The position numbers were made by a program, and so were the translations under genes. The notes below the pieces were generated by a model. The model searched no databases and was not told the origin of the DNA. It saw only the letters and a program-made list of their open reading frames with translations. A stretch of 12,550 bases of DNA from positions 1 through 12,550 of the forward strand of contig JAJNBR010000094.1 in NCBI GenBank assembly GCA_021156265.1. Reading direction: 5' to 3'. The DNA comes from Flavipsychrobacter sp. (lineage in GTDB: Bacteria > Bacteroidota > Bacteroidia > Chitinophagales > Chitinophagaceae). Positions 6,019 through 12,550 of the stretch are shown piece after piece; within the stretch, counting starts at the first letter, position 1, and each line of letters begins with the position of its first letter.

Positions 6019-8262
6019 ATGACAGAATATGCAGCAGGCGTAGCCTCCAAACTGAATATAAGGGAACAACAAGTAGCAACGGTACTGGCATTATTGAATG
6101 AAGGGGCCACGATACCTTTCATAGCCCGCTACCGTAAAGACAAGACCGGCGCACTGGATGAAGTGCAGATACAAGCTATCCAGGACGAGGCCAAATTTCA
6201 GAAAGAATACAGTGAGCGTAAAGCTTTTATAGAAAAGACGATAACAGAGCAAGGCAAAATGACAGAAACACTGCAGGCCAAACTGGATGCGGCTGCAACT
6301 GTTGCAGAGCTGGAAGATATTTACCTGCCGTATAAACCCAAGCGCAAGACAAAGGCGCAAACCGCACGCGAGAATGGGCTTGAGCCACTGGCTACCATGG
6401 TACTGGAGCAAGGTAATATTCAACCATTGACAGAAGCTGCCGCATTCATTAATGAAAATGTGAAGTCGGCTGAAGATGCGCTGCAGGGAGCACGTGATAT
6501 TATTGCTGAGATAGTGAACGAAGACGCACAAGTACGTGCTAAAATGCGTAAGCTGTTTGAAGATACAGCTACGGTGCAGAGTAAAGTGCTGAGCGACAAG
6601 GAAACTGAAGGCGTTAAATACAAAGACTACTACGATTTCTCTGAGCCTGTATCTAAAATACCGTCGCACCGTATGCTGGCCATTATGCGCGGCTTTATGG
6701 AAGGTGTGCTGCGTATGAGCATCGCACCTACAGAAGAAGATGCGCTGGCCATGACCGAACGCCTGTATGTAAAATCGGGTAACGAAGCTGGCGAGCAAGT
6801 TAAAAAAGCAGTGAAAGATGCCTACCGCCGTTTGTTGCAGCCGAGCCTCGAAAGCGAATTCCGCATGGCGTTGAAGACAAAAGCCGACGAAGAAGCGATC
6901 AATGTATTTGCCGAGAACCTGAGGCAACTGCTGCTGAGCTCTCCATTGGGCAGCAAACGCATACTGGCTTTAGATCCGGGTTACCGTACAGGTTGTAAAG
7001 TGGTTTGCCTGGACGATAAAGGAACGTTGAAGAAAACAGACCTGATATATATACATGAACCGGGCAGGTTGATGAGCGCTGAGCAGACCATCCGGTCGCT
7101 GGTACAGCAATACGATATACAAACGTTTGCGATAGGCGATGGTACTGCAGGACGGGAAACGGAGCAGTTCATTAAGAAGCTGAATCTTGGTCTGCCGATA
7201 TTCCTGGTGAATGAAGATGGCGCATCTATATACTCGGCATCGGAAATAGCCCGGCAGGAATTTCCTGACCAGGATGTGACCGTGCGTGGCGCGGTAAGCA
7301 TTGGTCGCAGGCTGATGGACCCGCTGGCCGAGCTGGTGAAACTAGACCCAAAAAGTATTGGTGTTGGCCAGTACCAGCACGATGTAAACCAGGTGCGCCT
7401 GAAAGAACGCCTTGACCAAACAGTAGTGAGCTGCGTGAACGCCGTTGGCGTGAACCTGAACACGGCCAGCAAACACTTGCTGAGCTATGTGAGTGGCATC
7501 GGCCCTTCGATAGCAGAGAACATTGTGAATTACCGCGCTGAGATAGGCGGGTTCGAATCGCGTAAGCAATTGCTGAAGGTACCCCGCCTCGGCAATAAAG
7601 CTTTTGAACAATGCGCAGGCTTTTTGCGTGTTAAAGAAGGTGAGAACCCGCTCGATGCAAGTGCAGTACACCCCGAAGCATACGAAGTGGTAGCGAAGAT
7701 GGCGGCTGACCTGGGTGTAGAAATAAAAACGCTGGTGGGTAACGATACTCTTGTAAACTCGATCAACGTAAAGAATTATACAACAGAAACAGTCGGCGAG
7801 CACACCATTCGCGATATCCTGAATGAGTTAAAGAAACCGGGACTAGATCCGCGTAGCGAAGCGCAGCAATTCGAGTTTGCTAACATCTACAGTATTGAAG
7901 ATGTACATGTAGGTATGGTAGTGCCGGGTGTAGTAACCAACCTTACCCGCTTTGGTGCTTTCGTGGATATTGGTGTGAAACAGGATGGATTGGTACACGT
8001 GTCGGAGATATCACACACTTATATTACCGATCCGAATGAAGCACTCAAGCTAAACCAGCATGTAACAGTAAAGGTGCTGGAGGTAGATACCGCTCGCAAG
8101 CGGATCGCTTTATCTATAAAACAAACGCAGGATGCACCAGCCCGCAAAGAACGTGGCGGTGGTCAGTCGCGAAGGGACTTCAACAAGCCAAAGGAAAAAG
8201 ACCTTTCGGGAATGGGCATGAACGATGCGCTGAGTTTGCTGAAGAAAAAATTTGGAAAATAA
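6019..8262 (+). CDS. tex: Tex-family S1 RNA-binding protein
   Basis: Cytosolic nucleic-acid-binding protein related to eukaryotic Spt6, linked in other bacteria to transcription and toxin-gene expression. All expected domains are present in 747 residues (family about 720-780). The N-terminal Tex helical region covers 1-300 and includes TIPFIARYRK at 31-40. The YqgF/RNase H-like domain (about 313-440) has RILALDPGYRTGCK. Helix-hairpin-helix elements (about 470-540) include SYVSGIGPSIAENIV and VPRLGNKAFEQCAGFLRV. An S1 domain (about 628-702) has GVVTNLTRFGAFVDIG and DGLVHVSEIS. A basic Gly/Arg/Lys linker and a short amphipathic tail (MNDALSLLKKKFGK) follow. A weak TACATTCG box precedes it at 5986. 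Its stop codon abuts a strong terminator. Confidence 0.97.
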   Translation: MTEYAAGVASKLNIREQQVATVLALLNEGATIPFIARYRKDKTGALDEVQIQAIQDEAKFQKEYSERKAFIEKTITEQGKMTETLQAKLDAAATVAELEDIYLPYKPKRKTKAQTARENGLEPLATMVLEQGNIQPLTEAAAFINENVKSAEDALQGARDIIAEIVNEDAQVRAKMRKLFEDTATVQSKVLSDKETEGVKYKDYYDFSEPVSKIPSHRMLAIMRGFMEGVLRMSIAPTEEDALAMTERLYVKSGNEAGEQVKKAVKDAYRRLLQPSLESEFRMALKTKADEEAINVFAENLRQLLLSSPLGSKRILALDPGYRTGCKVVCLDDKGTLKKTDLIYIHEPGRLMSAEQTIRSLVQQYDIQTFAIGDGTAGRETEQFIKKLNLGLPIFLVNEDGASIYSASEIARQEFPDQDVTVRGAVSIGRRLMDPLAELVKLDPKSIGVGQYQHDVNQVRLKERLDQTVVSCVNAVGVNLNTASKHLLSYVSGIGPSIAENIVNYRAEIGGFESRKQLLKVPRLGNKAFEQCAGFLRVKEGENPLDASAVHPEAYEVVAKMAADLGVEIKTLVGNDTLVNSINVKNYTTETVGEHTIRDILNELKKPGLDPRSEAQQFEFANIYSIEDVHVGMVVPGVVTNLTRFGAFVDIGVKQDGLVHVSEISHTYITDPNEALKLNQHVTVKVLEVDTARKRIALSIKQTQDAPARKERGGGQSRRDFNKPKEKDLSGMGMNDALSLLKKKFGK

Positions 8263-8297
8263 AAATGATGGCCGGTGATTAACCGGCCATCATTTTT
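8261..8297. terminator. bidirectional terminator overlapping both stop codons
   Basis: A perfect 16-bp stem: AAAAATGATGGCCGGT (8261-8276), loop GATTA, ACCGGCCATCATTTTT (8282-8297). A-runs at the base provide T-tracts on either strand. It includes two bases of the tex TAA (8260-8262) and two bases of the opposing gene's stop (8298-8296). Confidence 0.95.
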
Positions 8298-9459
8298 ATA
8301 CATAGCTTAACCACCATTTTTTATTGTTGGCCTTCACCCGCATGAACCAGTGGCAAGGCAGGTAGAGTACTGCCACTGCCAACAGCCAGTAAGCGTAGAC
8401 CCAGGGCAGTGAAAATCCCCATCCGGGTTTGGGTGCAAAGAGCCTTTCATTATCCACGAAGTCACCGACAGGCACATTTAACAATAGCGCAACGACGATA
8501 GCCATCGCGTGTATCAGGTAGATATGCAGGATGTAATAGAACATGGGTACTCTTCCGTACACCGTGAAAAATTTGCCGATCTTATTGCTTGCTTTTTCCA
8601 GTATGGGCAATGCTGTAATTGCCGGGCCTATCGTCATCAATAGGTATAGCAATGAGGGGGGATATTTTTCGCAATTGATAAAGGACAAAACGGTACGCCA
8701 CCACGTTGGTTGTGTTGTCCATGGATGTGGGTCGCCGTAGACGTTGGAGAAGCGAATCATGATGAATGCGGCTATAGCACCTATGCCGATGGTATAGAGC
8801 CATTTGTTGCGTTCGTGCTCCTCTTTACGAAAGATAGTACCGAAGCAATAACCCATGGCCATCACACCTATCCACGGAATGAGTGGGTAGATGACCATGA
8901 TACCCCAACCGTCAAAGTTCAGGAAACCAAACTCGTGAAGAAAATTCCACCACATCGCTTCTTCTCCAAGGTCGCTGGCCCGTACCCCGTCGAGCAGGTT
9001 GTGTCCGGCTATTATCACGGCGGCAACAGTTAATATAGCAGGCATAGGCAGCCATATAAGTCCTGCCAGGAAGATCATGCTCCATCCGATGACCCAGATC
9101 ACCTGCACGACCACTTGGGTATAGTCAAGATTAAACATCCACCCAAAACGTACAACGGTCATTTCAAGAACAAGCAGCCAGATGCCGCGGGTGAGTAAAA
9201 ACAGGGAAGCTTCTTTTTTTGTTTTGCCTTTGCTGAGTGATAAATAGGCACTGGTACCGGCCAGGAAGACAAAAACAGGCGCGCAGAAATGCGTGATCCA
9301 TCGTGTAAGGAACATAGGGGTACTGGCATGCTGCAGGTCGGTGGGGTTATGGTAAAAATCAGTAAAAAAGTCACGGGTGTGGTCGAGGGCCATGATGACC
9401 ATGACAATACCTCTCAGTATATCGATGGAGATCACACGTTTTGAATGAGTAGCCTGCAT
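8296..9459 (-). CDS. DUF1624 / heparan-alpha-glucosaminide N-acetyltransferase-like membrane protein
   Basis: A polytopic inner-membrane protein of 387 residues, predicted to have about ten membrane segments. The N-terminus RVISIDILRGIVMVIMALDH is the hallmark of this acyltransferase-like superfamily. His27 in ALDHTRDFF aligns with the histidine thought to carry the acetyl group in human HGSNAT. HFCAPVFVFLAGTSAYL is the conserved second segment, and further hydrophobic stretches (VVVQVIWVIGWSMIFLAGLI, VLYLPCHWFM) continue to the C-terminus. It would move an acyl group from a cytoplasmic donor to a sugar or glycan across the membrane; the substrate is unknown. It stands alone, convergent with tex and divergent from the gene at 9616. 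A TATCTTTA near-match (9478-9471) could be its -7 box. Confidence 0.88.
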   Translation of the reverse strand: MQATHSKRVISIDILRGIVMVIMALDHTRDFFTDFYHNPTDLQHASTPMFLTRWITHFCAPVFVFLAGTSAYLSLSKGKTKKEASLFLLTRGIWLLVLEMTVVRFGWMFNLDYTQVVVQVIWVIGWSMIFLAGLIWLPMPAILTVAAVIIAGHNLLDGVRASDLGEEAMWWNFLHEFGFLNFDGWGIMVIYPLIPWIGVMAMGYCFGTIFRKEEHERNKWLYTIGIGAIAAFIMIRFSNVYGDPHPWTTQPTWWRTVLSFINCEKYPPSLLYLLMTIGPAITALPILEKASNKIGKFFTVYGRVPMFYYILHIYLIHAMAIVVALLLNVPVGDFVDNERLFAPKPGWGFSLPWVYAYWLLAVAVLYLPCHWFMRVKANNKKWWLSYV

Positions 9460-9528
9460 AAATGATGGATTAAAGATAAAATAATTTCAATGGGGCCGTA
9501 CCGGCAAATGGGTGCTTGCGGACAGATA

Positions 9529-9544
9529 AGTGACGAACGTCACT
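9529..9544. promoter_or_regulatory. Crp/Fnr-type palindromic operator
   Basis: The 16-nt AGTGACGAACGTCACT is a perfect dyad of 7-bp arms around AA. It fits GTGA-N6-TCAC, the core of Crp-family sites, and equally GTGAC-N4-GTCAC of Fnr/HcpR-like sites. Its centre (9536.5) lies about 63 bp upstream of the start predicted from the -7 box at 9589 and about 69 bp upstream of one predicted for the opposite gene, both activator-like distances. Which regulator binds is unknown. Confidence 0.6.
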
Positions 9545-9546
9545 GT

Positions 9547-9563
9547 TTTCGCGTGTTTCGCGT
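9547..9563 (+). repeat. tandem TTTCGCGT direct repeat
   Basis: TTTCGCGT occurs at 9547-9554 and again at 9556-9563, with a 9-nt period. CGTCAC, the right arm of the palindrome, recurs at 9561-9566. The copies fall where a -33 element would otherwise be expected and may be extra binding half-sites. Confidence 0.4.
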
Positions 9564-9588
9564 CACCGCCTACGGATCTAAAGAGGAA

Positions 9589-9596
9589 TAGCTTTG
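9589..9596 (+). promoter_or_regulatory. -7 promoter box for the gene at 9616
   Basis: TAGCTTTG is a perfect TAnnTTTG. No TTG occurs 19-21 nt upstream (the sequence there is GTCACCGCC), which is what an activator-dependent promoter would look like. The implied leader is about 15 nt. Confidence 0.55.
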
Positions 9597-9615
9597 TTGT
9601 AGAAAAATTGAGCGT

Positions 9616-10083
9616 ATGGCCTCGCAACCTCTGCACCGGTATGAGCTGATAAAGCTCGCCGAAAGACTGAATAAGGATTATTACCCGTTAACTGAACTAT
9701 TGTGCAGAAATGCCAGGGTACAAGCCGAATGGTTGCAGGGCAACAATAGCGAAGTAGCAGGTTATGTCAGGCTGTGTACTGAACTGAGCGAGCATATCGC
9801 GCGTCACTTGTCAGTGAGCCGCGAACTCATATCTGATTATAAAGACAATAAACTACCTCCGGTTCAATGCAATACTATCTTCCGGCAATCGCGCGAAGCA
9901 ATAACCCATACGCTTACAGCCATAAAGGAAGAAAATGCGATGAAGAAAATAAAGGAATGGCAGGAAATGCACGAAAACCTGCGATTGCAATTGATGGTGT
10001 TGAATAACCTGCTCACAGAGTTATTTCGTATAGAAGATACAGACCTGATTCCGTTGCTGGAGCACAACCTCTCGATCCACTAG
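9616..10083 (+). CDS. small helical protein, possible degenerate hemerythrin/RIC-like domain
   Basis: A cytosolic, all-helical protein of 155 residues with no signal or membrane segment; I do not recognise it with certainty. Helix LSEHIARHLSVSRELISDY (57-75; His60, His64) resembles the first ligand helix of RIC/YtfE di-iron proteins (DHIIVRYHDRHREQLPEL in E. coli YtfE). The end RIEDTDLIPLLEHNL (138-152) resembles the closing LENNVLFPRAL. His98, His119 and Glu140 could be further ligands, but the usual histidine four residues before the final glutamate is Leu136. Metal binding is therefore doubtful and the protein may have lost or altered its site. A Crp/Fnr-type palindrome upstream is compatible with the redox or nitrosative-stress control typical of RIC genes. 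Gene call confident, function weak. Confidence 0.6.
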   Translation: MASQPLHRYELIKLAERLNKDYYPLTELLCRNARVQAEWLQGNNSEVAGYVRLCTELSEHIARHLSVSRELISDYKDNKLPPVQCNTIFRQSREAITHTLTAIKEENAMKKIKEWQEMHENLRLQLMVLNNLLTELFRIEDTDLIPLLEHNLSIH

Positions 10084-10089
10084 CAAAAC

Positions 10090-10119
10090 AAAAAAGCCGC
10101 GCATTTGCGCGGCTTTTTT
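10090..10119. terminator. bidirectional rho-independent terminator
   Basis: Stem AAAAAAGCCGCGC (10090-10102), loop ATTT, GCGCGGCTTTTTT (10107-10119): 13 bp, perfect, with T-runs on both strands. It lies between the convergent genes ending at 10083 and 10135. Confidence 0.95.
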
Positions 10120-10134
10120 CTGACTGTCAATTGT

Positions 10135-12508
10135 TTAGTTCCTTAGGTCAATTGTGATCTTGGCACCCGGTACCTGGGCCATCGGGGCGATTACACGCTG
10201 AGCCATCTTAGTATCAGTAGCGATGTAGTAAGTTGACACTTCATTGGGATCATCTACGCTGGCTACTTCACATTTAAAGCAGGATTTCCCATTCACTGTT
10301 TCAGTTCCTATAACAGATATCCTGTTCAGTTTGGCTTTGCCATCATCGCCGGCAATATAGATACCAGCTTCATAACCTTCTTTCAAAGGCAAACGCGCAA
10401 ACAGCAAGTCTGTGCTCATGCCTTCGTGCACGTAGGCGCCATCAATAGTAACTGTACTTGTTTGACCCATTAAAGTCGTCGTCATTTTGTTGCCGTCAAA
10501 GGCATAGTTGGCTTCCTTGCCGGGGCCTACTTCAGCTTTTCGACTTACAGGTTTCAGTGTCCATTTGGTGTAAACAGCTTCTTCGTTTTGGTCACCCATT
10601 GGGCTCTTAACAGCATCTTTCACCAACCAATTGCCGTTTTCTTCTTTTACAGTGCGGACCATGGTCATTGGCATTTTCTGTCCGTTGAATTCCAGTACAA
10701 TGTCGTAATTGTATGTACCAGGAGTGAGGTCAGCAGTCGGTTTGGGCATTTCTTTGAGCGCTGCTATCTGCACCTTTTTAGTTAACGTAAGGCTTTTCGG
10801 ATCAATAGTGATCTCCTGCAGTTTTGCAGCCAGCTCCGGTTTCATTTCTTCCTGGTAGCGTGCTTTCAGGATCTTTCCGAGGAATACTTCGGCGCGGCCA
10901 AGAGAGGCCATATTGTTCACCGGTTTGTGGAAGCCGTGGCCTTCGTCCGGGGCGCAGATGTATTCAACTGTGCGGCCCATGTCGCGCAAAGCGATAACTA
11001 TCTGGTCGCTTTCGGCTTTCTTAACGCGTGGGTCATTAGCACCCTGGATGATCATCAGTGGAGCGGTGATCTTTGCGGCAGAATTCAGCGGAGATTGTTT
11101 TTCGAGCAGCGCCTTTCCTTCAGGAGTTGATGGATCGCCCATACGCTCTGTGAAGATCTTGCGGCCTGCTTCCCAATATGGAGGAATTGAATTCAGCAAA
11201 GTGATGAGGTTGCTGGGGCCAACAATGTCTACACCGGCAGCATATACGTCCGGCGTAAAGGCAAGACCGGCTAGTGTAGCATAACCGCCGTAGCTGCCAC
11301 CCATAATAGCGACGCGCTTAGGATCGGCAACACCTTTGTTTACCAGGTGTTTTACACCCCAGGTAATATCGTCCTGCATCAGCATGCCCCACTGTTTGTT
11401 ACCGGCGTTGATAAATTTCTTACCATAACCGGTGCTGCCGCGGAAGTTCATTTGCAGCACAGCGTAGCCACGGTTGGCCAGCCACTGTATCCAGCCGCTG
11501 TATCCCCAGTAGTCGCGGGCCCATGGGCCGCCATGAGGAAGGACGATAAGTGGAAGATTTTTTGCTTCTACACCTTTTGGTACAGTCAGGTAAGCAGGTA
11601 TTTCGAGACCATCACTACTCTTGTAAGTGATCGGCTCCATTTTAGCGAAGTGCTTTTCGTAAGGTTTCAGTTTGGGACGTGGCGTGTACTGATAAATAAG
11701 CTCATGTTTTTTCCTGTCGAAGAAGTGCACTTCCGGAAGTTTATCGTCGCTCCATACAGACACCAGGTATTTATCTTCGTCATTGGTCGAGCTTTGGAAG
11801 TTTACTTCCATGCCGGGGAATTTGCTTTTAACGAAGTTGTAGTCCTTTTCCATCGCCTTATCTTTGAAATAGATCCTGGTTTTGGCATCGGTGTAAGTTG
11901 TATATATAATGTCGCGTGACAGGTCGCTAAAAGCTGCATTGCCGAGGTCCACCTTATTCAGTGGATCCTTTTCTACATCAGCTAGCTGCAGCGATTGCAG
12001 ATCCATGACTATGAGCTTGGTAAGATCCTGGTTGGCGCCCTTGTTAGTTTCGATGTACACCTTTTTGTTGTCTTTGGTGAAAGACAATGGTCCGCAGCTT
12101 TCCAGCGTGCCGCAGTCGTATATTTTAGAATAGGTACCGTCGGTGTTCTTCTTTAGTATTTCGGTGGTGCCATCTTCCGGAGTACGGGTGGCCAGGCGCA
12201 CATTTTCATCCCAGTCGAACACCCAGCTTGTAAGCCTATCTTTGTTGGTTTCAAGCAAGGTAAGTTTACCGGTGCTGATCTCCAGTTTGTAGAGGTCATG
12301 CCAGCTGGCATCCCGGTCATTCAGACCAACCCATATTACGTCCGGGTTTTTACGGCTTACGGCGAAAATGTAGGCTTTCACCTTATCATTAGGAGTCAGG
12401 TTGCGGGCTACAGGTACTCCTGTCGCCGGATCAGCTGCATCCAGCGGATTTACAGCGTAAATATTGTCGTTCTCATCCCCGCCTTTTGACTGTGCGAACA
12501 GGATATAT
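10135..12508 (-). CDS. S9 (prolyl-oligopeptidase) family peptidase with C-terminal DUF3108-like domain, 5' end missing
   Basis: A serine peptidase that probably cleaves peptides in the periplasm. The frame is open from the stop at 10135 to the adapter junction at 12508, about 790 codons. The GTG at 12381 is internal: 42 further codons upstream continue the S9 beta-propeller (AQSKGGDENDNIYAVNPLD). Counting from the GTG, the propeller runs to about residue 245. The hydrolase domain (about 250-508) carries HGGPW at 283, nucleophile Ser363 in GGSYGGYA, Asp450 in GANDPRV and His482 in DEGHGF, a complete triad. Residues about 550-748 form an additional beta-rich domain (LKPVSRKAE, LPLKEGYEAGIYI, VIGTETVNGKSCFKCEV, TKMAQRVI) resembling DUF3108. 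The start and any signal peptide lie beyond the break. Confidence 0.92.
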
Positions 12509-12550
12509 AGATCGGAAGAGCGTCGTGGAGGGAAAGAGTGTGGTGGTCAG
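12509..12550. other. Illumina TruSeq adapter contamination at the contig end
   Basis: From 12509 the sequence reads AGATCGGAAGAGCGTCGTG and continues to GAGTGT at 12541, the reverse complement of the TruSeq universal adapter, with one mismatch (G instead of T at 12528). The last nine bases contain GGTGGTC, which is also in the adapter but follows AGATCTC there; those seven bases are missing here. This is not genomic DNA. Confidence 0.97.

Noticed and set aside
6091..6927. Long open frame (278 codons) antisense to tex
   Set aside because: Cysteine- and phenylalanine-rich translation with no recognisable domain, fully inside a confidently identified gene; a shadow of its codon bias. The same applies to the antisense frames at 6981-7472 and 7342-7803.
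11347..11919. 190-codon plus-strand frame opposite the S9 peptidase
   Set aside because: Lies wholly within the peptidase gene and shows no domain, promoter or other support.
1..12550. A novel multi-gene defence, biosynthetic or mobile system
   Set aside because: No nuclease, toxin-antitoxin pair, transposase, integrase, CRISPR repeats or biosynthetic cluster was found; most loci are single-gene units separated by terminators.
12509..12550. Terminal sequence as a genomic regulatory or repeat element
   Set aside because: It matches the Illumina adapter almost base for base.

Overview
The window looks like one end of a Bacteroidota contig, probably Chitinophagales-like. Four signs support this: two secreted proteins with the type IX secretion (T9SS) C-terminal sorting domain (YPNPA motif); start codons mostly lacking Shine-Dalgarno sequences; promoter elements of the Bacteroidota type (TTTG, about 20 nt, TAnnTTTG); and the compact rpsF-rpsR-rplI ribosomal operon. 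The rank below phylum is inference. No rRNA, tRNA, CRISPR array, insertion sequence or phage gene was seen. The last 42 bases are sequencing-adapter sequence, so the right edge is artificial.

Layout. 1-1123: minus-strand ribosomal operon rpsF-rpsR-rplI (rplI cut by the left edge), with a well-matched promoter and a foldable leader that is a candidate S6:S18 autoregulatory element. 1312-2608: plus-strand VOC-fold protein and AraC-family regulator. 2686-3826: T9SS-sorted beta-propeller gene whose signal peptide and body are in different frames. 3891-5279: convergent T9SS-sorted protein with YD-like repeats. 5384-5896: HEAT-like helical-repeat protein, divergent from tex (6019-8262). 8296-9459: membrane acyltransferase-like protein, convergent with tex and sharing a terminator that overlaps both stop codons. 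9460-9615: regulatory region with a Crp/Fnr-type palindrome. 9616-10083: small helical protein with faint hemerythrin/RIC resemblance. 10135-12508: S9 prolyl-oligopeptidase-family peptidase carrying an extra C-terminal domain, 5' end lost at the adapter junction.

How the genes relate. Apart from the ribosomal operon this is a set of mostly independent transcription units separated by strong bidirectional hairpin terminators (3840, 8261, 10090). I found no multi-gene defence, biosynthetic or mobile system. The points most worth following are the Crp-type site placed at an activating distance from a promoter lacking a -33 box, the rpsF leader structure, the split T9SS gene, the peptidase with its appended domain, and the adapter contamination that misplaces the peptidase's apparent start.
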